Below are positions 9,488 through 23,476 of a stretch of 64,000 bases of DNA, in pieces; position 1 is the stretch's first letter, and each line of letters opens with the position of its first letter. The position numbers and the translations under genes are program-made. The stretch spans positions 1 to 64,000 of the forward strand of contig JAQBQF010000095.1 of assembly GCA_028287115.1 (NCBI GenBank), written 5' to 3'. The notes below the pieces were generated by a model. The model was not told where the DNA came from. It did not search any database and saw nothing but the letters and a program-made list of their open reading frames with translations. This DNA comes from Myxococcales bacterium. GTDB lineage: Bacteria > Myxococcota_A > Polyangia > Haliangiales > Haliangiaceae.

Positions 9488-9488
<1 letters not shown>
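8655..9488 (-). CDS. nei: Fpg/Nei-type DNA glycosylase (endonuclease VIII-like)
   Basis: A base-excision-repair glycosylase/AP lyase for oxidised bases. The N-terminus PEGDTIHRIA carries the Pro2 nucleophile and Glu3 after Met removal, and Lys48 in HGKHL corresponds to the conserved lysine. A helix-two-turn-helix region is seen (GIGNIYKCEALFARGIDP). The C-terminus has a zinc finger (CRRC...CPHC). The 277-residue length is normal. ATG 9488 overlaps the lhr stop by one base (TGATG) with GGAGG five bases upstream; the upstream in-frame GTG 9491 is less likely because Pro must be residue 2. An lhr-nei pair is also known from mycobacteria, which supports a shared repair role. Confidence 0.93.
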
Positions 9489-14026
<4,538 letters not shown>

Positions 14027-14042
14027 GCCTTCGTATAGCGCG

Positions 14043-14453
14043 CTAGCCGCGAAACGAGGCGAGGAGCTCGATCAAAGCTGCCGGCAAATTTCTGGCCTCC
14101 GCGACCCGCAGCGGGCACGCCGGCGCGATCACCATCCCCGCGGGCCAGGGGCGGGCATCGGCCAACGGAGCAGGCGCGAACACCATGCCCTTGGGTGCAG
14201 GCTCGCCATCGCGAATCGCGGGTGGCGCGACCACGGCAGCGTCATCGCCACACAGTCCCGACACTTGGAACTGAAACACGCGGAGGTCCTCGATCACGGG
14301 TTGTCGAACCTCGGGCACGCAGGGTGCGATCACGTCGAATGCGCCGAGACCGGCGGCGACTCCAAGCCCGGATCCGATCGCCACCGCGAGCACGACCTTG
14401 GTTCGCCACGCGCTGCGCCGCCGCGGTGATTGCGTCTCGCGTACAAGCTCCAT
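14043..14453 (-). CDS. Small single-TM hypothetical protein
   Basis: A product of about 136 residues when read from ATG 14453; the open frame runs to 14699, but that extension has arginine-rich, non-protein-like composition. One transmembrane helix (about residues 18-40, KVVLAVAIGSGLGVAAGLGAF) is followed by a probably extracytoplasmic region with three Cys and a repeated 'GMVFAPAP...GMVIAPACP' pattern. No family is recognised. It ends 17 bases before the lhr start on the same strand, so it could lead the lhr-nei transcript. Confidence 0.5.
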   Translation of the reverse strand: MELVRETQSPRRRSAWRTKVVLAVAIGSGLGVAAGLGAFDVIAPCVPEVRQPVIEDLRVFQFQVSGLCGDDAAVVAPPAIRDGEPAPKGMVFAPAPLADARPWPAGMVIAPACPLRVAEARNLPAALIELLASFRG

Positions 14454-14569
14454 CACCGGCCAAACAAGACCGCTGGTGCAGCCATTCCCGACAGCCCGCA
14501 AAGACCGTTCGCCGGCCTGAGGGTCCGGGGCGCGCCATCCCGGAATTCCCCATACCACCGAGTTGACAT

Positions 14570-14575
14570 AATATA
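14570..14575 (-). promoter_or_regulatory. Candidate -10 element in AT-rich island
   Basis: A short AT-rich island stands out from the GC-rich background. Read on the minus strand it contains TATATT followed by ATGTC, about 115 bases before ATG 14453. No convincing -35 hexamer can be assigned, so this is only a candidate promoter for the 14043-14453 gene and perhaps lhr-nei. Confidence 0.3.
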
Positions 14576-14631
14576 GATTCTGCGACGCGACCCGTAACAC
14601 AGTGCAGGCCCTAACCTTGCGGATCTCAGGC

Positions 14632-15024
14632 CTAATGCCGGGTATCGGTGGCGAGCGCCTCATCGAACGCCGCGCCATCCGTGTACACGAGCATCGCATC
14701 GCCGAGCTCGGCGAAGCGCCGGACGAAGTCAGCGGTGAGCTGCACGAATCGCGAGCCCGTGAGCATGTGGATCCGGATCAGCTGATCGCGGCGCGCGCGG
14801 AGCCACTGCGCCCACACGTTGCTGACGTCGACCGATGCGCCTTGCGTGCGCCGCGCATCGATAAACAAGCTGAACGGCCCGCGGCGGATCTCGTCATCCA
14901 GCGCCTGGAGCGGTCCGTCGCCGTGCTCCCCCGCATCGCGCCCCGTGATCGTCAGGACGACGACATGCGACAGCGGCCGCGCGATCGTCAGGGTTGAATG
15001 GACGCCTTCGAAGCTCTTCGTCAT
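14632..15024 (-). CDS. STAS-like small soluble protein
   Basis: A 130-residue protein read from ATG 15024 (MTKSFEG); the frame is open to 15042. The pattern of alternating strands and helices (HVVVLTITGRD, FSLFIDARRTQG, VSNVWAQWLRARRDQLIRIHMLTG, AMLVYTDGAAFDEAL) resembles single-domain STAS/SpoIIAA-like proteins found widely in myxobacteria, which often serve as signalling or phosphorylation-switch proteins. The family assignment is an inference from fold pattern only. It lies 31 bases downstream of the Hsp70 gene on the same strand and could belong to the kinase/J-domain/Hsp70 transcript. Confidence 0.55.
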   Translation of the reverse strand: MTKSFEGVHSTLTIARPLSHVVVLTITGRDAGEHGDGPLQALDDEIRRGPFSLFIDARRTQGASVDVSNVWAQWLRARRDQLIRIHMLTGSRFVQLTADFVRRFAELGDAMLVYTDGAAFDEALATDTRH

Positions 15025-15055
15025 CCCCGGAGCATGCCGCAATCCGCGGCCGGGG

Positions 15056-16621
15056 CTAGCCGATCGCGTTGCGCGAAGCCACGCGGTGGTTCAGCTGCGC
15101 GATTTCATCGGCCGTCAGGCCGCTCGAGGCCTCGATCGTGACCGTGGCGGCGCGGCCCGTGCCGACCTCGATCGCGGTGACCTCGAGGATGCCGTCGGCG
15201 TCCATCGTGAAGCTGACCTCGACCTTGGTGTGGCCGCGCGGCGCCGCCTTGATATCTCCCAGCACGAACCGGCCGAGCCGGCGGTTGCGCGACGCCTGGT
15301 CGTGCTCGCCCTGGTGAATCTCGATCGCGACGAACGTCTGGTTGTCCTCGGTCGTCGCGAAGACCTTCTTCGCGCGCGTCGGGATGCTCGTGTTCGATTG
15401 GATCACGACCGACATCCGGTCGCCCGCGACCTTGACGCCCATATTGTGCGGCGTGACGTCGAGCAGCACGACTTCTTGAAGCTCGCCGCCCATGATCCCG
15501 GAATGGACGGCGGCACCCATCGCGACGATCTCGTCCGGGTTGACGCCCTTACTTCCCGGCTTGCCAAAGATCCGCTCTGCGCGCTCCTGAACCGCAGGCA
15601 TCCGCGTCATGCCGCCGACCAACAGGACCTGATCGATGTCGGCCGGCGTGCAATGTGCGTCCGCCAGCGCACGCTGGCTCGGCGATTCGAGTCGATCGAG
15701 GAGCAGCTTGCACGCGCGCTCGACCTGCCCGCGCTCGAGCTCGCGCATCAGGTGCACGGGCCCTGCCGGACCGGCCGCGATGAACGGCAGGTTGACGTCG
15801 GTCGTCATCGCCGACGACAGCTCGATCTTCGCCCGCTCCGCCGCCTCTTTGAGGCGCTGCAAGGCGACCGAGTCCGTGCGCAGATCGATGGTGTTTTGCG
15901 CCTGAAAATCATCGGCCAGCAGATCGATGATCACACGATCGAAGTCATCACCGCCGAGCGTCGTGTCGCCGTACGTCGAGAGCACCTCGTACACGACGTT
16001 CTCGATCTCGAGGATCGAGATATCGAAGGTGCCGCCGCCGAGATCGAACACCGCGAGTCGCTGGTTGTGCTGGTGATGGATTCCGTACGCGAGCGCCGCC
16101 GCGGTCGGCTCGTTCAAGATCGCGCGCACCGTCAGCCCCGCGATCTTGCCGGCGTCTTTGGTGGCCTGGCGCTGCGCATCATCGAAATACGCCGGCACGG
16201 TGACGACCGCTTCGGTCACCGGTTGGCCGAGATAATCCTCGGCAACGCGCCGCATCTTCGCGAGCACGTGTGCCGAGACTTCCTGCGGCGACCTCGGCGT
16301 CTCCGCGATCTCGACGTACGCATCGCCGTTCTTCGCCGCGACGATCTTGTAAGGCAGCCGGCTCGCGAGCGTCGTGACTTCGGGCGCCGACGCCTTGCGT
16401 CCTAGTAGGCGTTTCACGCCGTATACGGTGCGCTGCGGGTTCGTGACCATCTGCCGCTTGCTCGCGGCACCGACGACGACCTCGCCATCGGTGTTCCACG
16501 AGACCATCGACGGCGTCGTGCGACCACCCTCTTGGTTGTGCACCACGACGGGCTCGCCACCTTCCAGCACCGCGACACACGAGTTCGTGGTGCCTAGGTC
16601 AATCCCGATGACTCGGCCCAT
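15056..16621 (-). CDS. Lid-less Hsp70 (DnaK-like) chaperone paralogue
   Basis: A 521-residue Hsp70 with an intact ATPase domain: GIDLGTTNSCVAV (residues 6-18), the phosphate loop FDLGGGTFD and the adenosine loop VLLVGGMTRMP. The beta-sandwich substrate-binding domain is also present (LDVTPHNMGVKV, SIPTRAKKVFAT). Canonical DnaK is about 640 residues; this one ends soon after the beta domain (near SSGLTADEIAQLNH), so nearly all of the helical lid and any C-terminal EEVD-type tail are missing. It is therefore a specialised paralogue rather than the housekeeping dnaK, and no grpE or dnaJ neighbours are present. A J-domain-like protein with an altered HPD motif lies immediately upstream, followed further upstream by a membrane Ser/Thr kinase. 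Confidence 0.9.
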   Translation of the reverse strand: MGRVIGIDLGTTNSCVAVLEGGEPVVVHNQEGGRTTPSMVSWNTDGEVVVGAASKRQMVTNPQRTVYGVKRLLGRKASAPEVTTLASRLPYKIVAAKNGDAYVEIAETPRSPQEVSAHVLAKMRRVAEDYLGQPVTEAVVTVPAYFDDAQRQATKDAGKIAGLTVRAILNEPTAAALAYGIHHQHNQRLAVFDLGGGTFDISILEIENVVYEVLSTYGDTTLGGDDFDRVIIDLLADDFQAQNTIDLRTDSVALQRLKEAAERAKIELSSAMTTDVNLPFIAAGPAGPVHLMRELERGQVERACKLLLDRLESPSQRALADAHCTPADIDQVLLVGGMTRMPAVQERAERIFGKPGSKGVNPDEIVAMGAAVHSGIMGGELQEVVLLDVTPHNMGVKVAGDRMSVVIQSNTSIPTRAKKVFATTEDNQTFVAIEIHQGEHDQASRNRRLGRFVLGDIKAAPRGHTKVEVSFTMDADGILEVTAIEVGTGRAATVTIEASSGLTADEIAQLNHRVASRNAIG

Positions 16622-16694
16622 CTCCGGCGCTCAGTATAAGCCCAGGATCAGCGGGAAAGCGAACCCCCGGCCCGCGCTTCACATTTCGAGACGA

Positions 16695-17579
16695 TCACCG
16701 CCGGCGCTGGATCTCGGCGAGCGCTTCCTTTGCGGCGGCCAAGTCGGGATCGAGCTGAAGCGCACGCTGGAACTCGAGCGTGGCTTCGTCCCCGCGGTTC
16801 GCGATCTGCGCTTCCCGGCCGCGCGTATAGCACAGCAGCGCACGATATTGCTTCGACTGCGGGACCCGTGCAGCGAGCGCATGCAGAGCTTGCCGCGCCC
16901 CCAGCCAATTCTTGGCGGTGATCAGCTCGACCGCATGTTCGAGTGCGCCGCGCTCGTCGAACGCCTGCCCCGGCGCCTTGTGCTGCTCGCCGTAGCGCAG
17001 CGTCGGAGGGTTGATCGCATCCATCGCGCCTGTCGGTCGGGCCGGCAACACCGGTTTTGCAGCCACCGTCGGCGGGCGCGGGATCGGCTGTGTCGTTCGC
17101 TGAGGCAACGTCTGTTGCGGAGGCGTCCTGGGTGCCGGCGGCGCCGCGGGCTTGATCGGCGGATCGGGGGTCGGCTGGCGAGTCGAGGCTGGCATGGTGC
17201 CGGCGGCGCGCGGTGCCGGCGGCCGCTGGATCGGTGGCATCGCGGACGTCACCGAGCGAGTTCCGCCGGTCCCTTCCGCCTGAACCGTCGGGAAGGCTCC
17301 CGAGCGCGAGGCACCGCTGCGCAACGACGATCCATTGACGAGCGTGTCGTGTGCGGACCGCAGCCCGAGGAACACCTCGTTCGAGAACTTCTGAAGATCG
17401 GCTGACAGCCGCGCGAACCGTGCTGGATGAAAGCGCTTCGTGAGCTGCAAGAACGCCGATCGCACTTGCTCGTGCGTCGCCGTGTTCGTCACGCCCAGTG
17501 CATTGTACGGCCCCTTCGAGATTCGCTGCTGCATCTCGATCAGGGTGGCGCGCACCTGCGCTTCATCGTCGCCAGCCAC
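16695..17579 (-). CDS. Degenerate J-domain protein with C-terminal TPRs
   Basis: About 294 residues. Residues ~18-80 look like a J domain (YNALGVTNTATHEQVRSAF, LTKRFHPARF), but the invariant HPD triad that triggers Hsp70 ATPase reads HPA. A long Pro/Ala/Arg-rich disordered linker follows, then TPR-like helices (SKQYRALLCYTRGREAQIA, DEATLEFQRALQLDPDLAAAKEALAEI). The start is uncertain: GTG 17579 follows a GGAG closely, and TTG 17633 would add 18 residues. It lies between the PEGA kinase gene and the lid-less hsp70 on the same strand, so it probably partners one of them, perhaps as an adaptor rather than an ATPase activator. Confidence 0.8.
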   Translation of the reverse strand: MAGDDEAQVRATLIEMQQRISKGPYNALGVTNTATHEQVRSAFLQLTKRFHPARFARLSADLQKFSNEVFLGLRSAHDTLVNGSSLRSGASRSGAFPTVQAEGTGGTRSVTSAMPPIQRPPAPRAAGTMPASTRQPTPDPPIKPAAPPAPRTPPQQTLPQRTTQPIPRPPTVAAKPVLPARPTGAMDAINPPTLRYGEQHKAPGQAFDERGALEHAVELITAKNWLGARQALHALAARVPQSKQYRALLCYTRGREAQIANRGDEATLEFQRALQLDPDLAAAKEALAEIQRRR

Positions 17580-17666
17580 AGCTCCATCGTAACCCGACCG
17601 ATTCCACGAAGCTATTGCGCCAGAGCTTCCCAATCATCGGTCGGATTTATTGTAAGTGCCGCTGCG

Positions 17667-19712
<2,046 letters not shown>

Positions 19713-19850
19713 CGTAGCAGCGAGACACCGGTAAGGTCGGTGTGTTTCAGGGCCGTTGCGGCGCGCGCGATCGGCTTCCCGATGCGATCCCATCGGCCTT
19801 AACAGGTCTTCGACACATCAGAACGTAGCAAACGCGCACGGTGGGGCGCA

Positions 19851-22349
19851 GTGGCACAGCCTATTGAGATCACGGATGAAATTCCTCGTGAGACCACGCG
19901 AAACGACGGCGCTCCTCGATCGGCCGGTGCTAACCAAGGTGCCATGGCGCATGCGGTGAGCCCGGAGACCGGAAGGCATCTCGTCCAGTTTTACGATGAT
20001 GCCGGCTTCCTCGCGGAGCGCGTCGCCGCGTTCCTCCAGCCGGCACTCGCTCGCAGCGGCGCGGCGCTCGTCGTCGCTCGTTCGCACAACCTGATCTCGA
20101 TCGAGCAAGAGCTTCGTGATGCTGGGCTCTCGGTCGAGAGACTGCGCCTGACCGGCCAGCTCGTCTTGCTCGATGCGGCCGACGTGCTGGCAAGGTTCAT
20201 GGTCGATGGACAGCCGGACCGCGCATTGTTTCGCGAGCACGTCGGCGGTCAGATCGCGCGAATGCGCGCGGCATTCCCGAGCGACGAGCTTCGGATCTAC
20301 GGCGAGATGGTCGATGTGTTGTGGGTCGACCAGAACGCCAGCGCGGTGATCGCGCTCGAGAGGCTGTGGACGGAGCTCTCCGGCGTCGCGAGCTTCTCGC
20401 TCCTCTGCGGATACCAGCTCGGCGGCTTCAGCGACGAACGGCACGTCCGCCAGTTCGAGATGGTGTGCGCTGCGCACGACCACGTCGCGCCGACCGAGCA
20501 AGTCGCGATGATGGGGTCCGACTCGGCGAGCTCTCGCTCACTCGCATTACTCGAGCAGCGTGCTCGGTCGCTCGAGACCGAGGTCTCGCGACGTAATAGA
20601 TCCGAGCGCCGAATGGAGCAATTACTCGCCGTCGCGGGTGAGCTCGCGGCCGCGGGGTCTCGCGACGCGATCGCGCGGATCACGATCGACTCCGGCATGG
20701 CAGCGGTGGGCGCGAGCTCGGCGGCGTTGTGGACCGTCGACGAAGATCGACAAACGCTCCGGCTCCTCGCGGTCTCGAAACAGGATTGGAATTGCGAGCG
20801 CTTCTCCGACCTGCCGGTCACGAACGACACCCCGCTCGGCAAGGTCGTGCGCTCGGGTACGCCGATCTTCTTCGGGACGCTCGACGAGTACAAAGCCGCG
20901 TTCCCGGCATCGTTCGCGCGCGTCGCCGATACCGTCTCGTCCTCCGACATCGCCTACGCGATGCTCCCGCTCGCGACGAATCACAGCGCGTTCGGCGCGA
21001 TCTGCTTCACCTACGATCGAGGGGCGGAATTCTCGGTGACGGATCGGATGTTTCTCGAGATCTTGTCGCGCCAGTGCGCGCTCGCGATCGAGCGGGTCTC
21101 GCTGCTCGAAGCCGAGCGATCCGGGCGCGAAGCCGCCGAGCTTCTCTACGAGCTGACCGTCCAGGTCAATCGAACGGACGACGTCGATCAAGTCTACGAG
21201 CTCGCGCTTGTCGCGTGCGAGCGCGGATCGAAGACAGATCGCTCGGCGATCCTGCTGTTCGACGCGTCCGGCGTGATGCGGTTCAAGTGTCATCACGGCC
21301 TCTCGGAGACGTATCGCCAGGCCGTCGAGGGCCACTCGCCGTGGAATCGCGACGAGACGAATCCAACGCCGATCAGCATCGATGATGTCGAGCAAGATCC
21401 GGCGTGGGCGAGCTACCTGCCCGTGTTCCGTGCGGAAGGAATTCGCGGGGTCGCGTTTATTCCGCTCGTTCATCAGCGGCGGCTGCTCGGCAAGTTCATG
21501 CTGTATCGGGATCAGCCGCGACCGTTCACGGCACGCGACCTCCAACTCACCTCGACCGTCGCGGTTCACGTCGGGCAGGCGATCGAACGCAAGCGCGCGG
21601 AGAAGGAGCTCGCTCGGGCGTACCGCGAGGAGCGCGATGCTCACCTCGAAGCCGAGGAAGCAACACGCGCGCGCGAAGAGATCCTGTCGGTCGTCTCGCA
21701 CGATCTGCGAAATCCCCTCGGCACGATCATGATGGGCGCCTCGTCGTTGCTCGCGCTCGACACCATCGACAAGGTGCGCACGCGTACGATCTCGGAGCGG
21801 ATCCATCGCCAGGCCGAGCGCATGGAGCGGCTGATCGGCGATCTCGTCGATTTCGCGGGCATCCAAGCCGGCAAGCTCGCGATCGAGCGCAGCACGCATG
21901 CGCCTGCTGCGATCTTGTCGGCGGCGGGCGAGCTGTTCGCACCGATGGCCAGCGAACGCGGCCTCTCGTTCCAGACGCAATCGGCACCGGGACTTCCCGC
22001 GGTGCAATGTGATTCCGAGCGCGCGGTCCAGGTCCTGTCGAACTTGCTGTCGAACGCGATCAAGGTGACTCCGAAAGGTGGCGCGATCGAGATCGGCGCG
22101 CAGCCAAGTGATCAGCAGGTCGTGTTCTATGTCCGAGATACCGGACCGGGCATCGACGCCGACGAGCTTCCGAACTTGTTCGAGCGATTCTGGCGGAGCA
22201 AGAAGCCGAGCTACAAGGGCGCCGGTCTCGGGCTCTCGATCGCGCGCGGGATTGTCGATGCGCACGGCGGACGAATCTGGGCCGAGAGCAAGCCCGGTGT
22301 TGGCAGCACGTTCTTCTTTTCGTTCTCGTCGTCCACGCGAGACAACTGA
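19851..22349 (+). CDS. MEDS-GAF-GAF sensor histidine kinase
   Basis: An 832-residue soluble sensor kinase. Residues ~40-205 match the MEDS (DcmR-type) sensory domain (HLVQFYDDAGFLAERVAAF, ...DELRIYGEMVDVLW). Two GAF-like domains follow (about 250-420 and 430-590). Then come a HisKA dimerisation domain with the H-box SVVSHDLRNPLG and a HATPase domain with N-box LLSNAIKVTPKGG, G1 DTGPGID and G2 GAGLGLSIARGIV. No TM segment is seen, so it senses a cytoplasmic or diffusible signal. No response-regulator gene is adjacent; the nearest lone receiver is at 39.4 kb. The start is GTG 19851, divergent from the PEGA kinase. Confidence 0.92.
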   Translation: MAQPIEITDEIPRETTRNDGAPRSAGANQGAMAHAVSPETGRHLVQFYDDAGFLAERVAAFLQPALARSGAALVVARSHNLISIEQELRDAGLSVERLRLTGQLVLLDAADVLARFMVDGQPDRALFREHVGGQIARMRAAFPSDELRIYGEMVDVLWVDQNASAVIALERLWTELSGVASFSLLCGYQLGGFSDERHVRQFEMVCAAHDHVAPTEQVAMMGSDSASSRSLALLEQRARSLETEVSRRNRSERRMEQLLAVAGELAAAGSRDAIARITIDSGMAAVGASSAALWTVDEDRQTLRLLAVSKQDWNCERFSDLPVTNDTPLGKVVRSGTPIFFGTLDEYKAAFPASFARVADTVSSSDIAYAMLPLATNHSAFGAICFTYDRGAEFSVTDRMFLEILSRQCALAIERVSLLEAERSGREAAELLYELTVQVNRTDDVDQVYELALVACERGSKTDRSAILLFDASGVMRFKCHHGLSETYRQAVEGHSPWNRDETNPTPISIDDVEQDPAWASYLPVFRAEGIRGVAFIPLVHQRRLLGKFMLYRDQPRPFTARDLQLTSTVAVHVGQAIERKRAEKELARAYREERDAHLEAEEATRAREEILSVVSHDLRNPLGTIMMGASSLLALDTIDKVRTRTISERIHRQAERMERLIGDLVDFAGIQAGKLAIERSTHAPAAILSAAGELFAPMASERGLSFQTQSAPGLPAVQCDSERAVQVLSNLLSNAIKVTPKGGAIEIGAQPSDQQVVFYVRDTGPGIDADELPNLFERFWRSKKPSYKGAGLGLSIARGIVDAHGGRIWAESKPGVGSTFFFSFSSSTRDN

Positions 22350-22477
22350 ACGCGTCACTGCGTCCGCGCGCCGACCACGTCCGATCTCGCGGCCCGATCA
22401 CTTCAGATCGAGAATCCTCGTCGGAGAGTCGCCGTTCGTTCGCCGTGCCTTCGTGGTGACCTTCGGTTGATGCTCGG

Positions 22478-22493
22478 AAAAACCGATGTTTTT
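22478..22493. promoter_or_regulatory. AAAAAC-N4-GTTTTT palindrome before LysR gene
   Basis: A perfect inverted repeat with 6-base arms and a 4-base centre lies about 57 bases before the LysR-type gene start, in an A/T-rich patch unlike its surroundings. LysR regulators bind interrupted dyads near their own promoters, so this is a candidate autoregulatory site. The lack of a GC stem argues against a terminator for the preceding kinase. Confidence 0.4.
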
Positions 22494-22549
22494 GCAAAGT
22501 GCATCGCTCTATTCGCGGGCGTAGGGTGGCCACGGATGGACGGCAAGGG

Positions 22550-23464
22550 ATGATCAATTACAATCACCTCTATTACTTTCACGTCGCGGCGTCGGAGGGG
22601 TCGGTTGCCGCGGCTGCCGAGCGACTTGGAGTAACGCAGCCGACCGTGAGCGAGCAGCTGCGCGCCCTCGAGCGGACGCTCAGCGTCACGTTGTTCGAAC
22701 GGACCTCCGGCGGGATCAAGTTGACGGAATCGGGGCGCCTCGCTTTCGAGCACACGGCGGTGATGTTTCGCGCCGGCGAGCGGCTCGTCGAATCGTTCGG
22801 ACAAGGTGATCGCGACGCGCCGCGTTCGATTCGGGTTGGGATCGGCAGCTCGGTCGCACGATCGACCTCGAGCGACTTCTTGATGCCGCTGCTTGCCCTC
22901 GAAGATCGAATTCCAAACATCCGGATCGGTGACACCGCCGAGCTGTTGCGAGAGCTCCGCGACTGCCGGCTCGACCTCGTGCTCTGCGAGAGCGAGCCTC
23001 CGGAAGCGCTGCGCCAAGGACTCGAGACGGCGATGATCGACAAGACCGAGCTCGTCGTGGTTGCCCCACCGTCGGTCACGCCGAGCCCCGACTGGCACGA
23101 CGTCGGTCTCATTCACTATCGCGCCAGCTCGTCGTATCGCTTGGAGGTCGAGACGTTTCTCGCGGCCCATGGTCTCCGTCCGCGGATCGCCGCCGAGGTC
23201 GACGATTCGATGTTCCTCGTCGAGGCGGCCGCGCGCGGTGGCTATGTCGCGATCGTCCCGCGATCGGTCGCGCGAGACGCGATCCTCGCGGGCCGCTTGC
23301 GGATCCTGATGGACGTGAAGCCGACGTTCGGCGAGGTCCACGCCCTCTACCAAGATGGCGCGACCGCCGAGCTCGCTCGCCGTGCTGTCGAGGTGTTGAT
23401 CGCGCACGCGCGCTCGGTTCGGGTCGATGAAGGGCCGTTGCAATCGCCCAAGCCACGTGTCTAA
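22550..23464 (+). CDS. LysR-family regulator, NhaR-like
   Basis: A 304-residue LysR-type transcription factor. The N-terminal winged helix reads MINYNHLYYFHVAASEGSV then TQPTVSEQLRALE; the opening is strikingly close to NhaR, the activator of the Na+/H+ antiporter gene nhaA. A co-inducer-binding domain follows (SIRVGIGSSVARS, LRELRDCRLDLVLCE, FLVEAAARGGYVAIVP). The start is ATG 22550 with AAGGG just upstream; the open frame to 22499 is not needed. No antiporter gene is adjacent: twelve bases downstream begins the methionine-branch fusion gene, so it may regulate that locus instead. Confidence 0.87.
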   Translation: MINYNHLYYFHVAASEGSVAAAAERLGVTQPTVSEQLRALERTLSVTLFERTSGGIKLTESGRLAFEHTAVMFRAGERLVESFGQGDRDAPRSIRVGIGSSVARSTSSDFLMPLLALEDRIPNIRIGDTAELLRELRDCRLDLVLCESEPPEALRQGLETAMIDKTELVVVAPPSVTPSPDWHDVGLIHYRASSSYRLEVETFLAAHGLRPRIAAEVDDSMFLVEAAARGGYVAIVPRSVARDAILAGRLRILMDVKPTFGEVHALYQDGATAELARRAVEVLIAHARSVRVDEGPLQSPKPRV

Positions 23465-23476
23465 TATCTCGGACGA

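Noticed and set aside
14563..14575. TTGACATAATATA on the plus strand looking like a promoter
   Set aside because: The -35-like and -10-like hexamers touch each other with no spacer, and no plus-strand gene follows. Only a minus-strand -10 is kept as a weak candidate.
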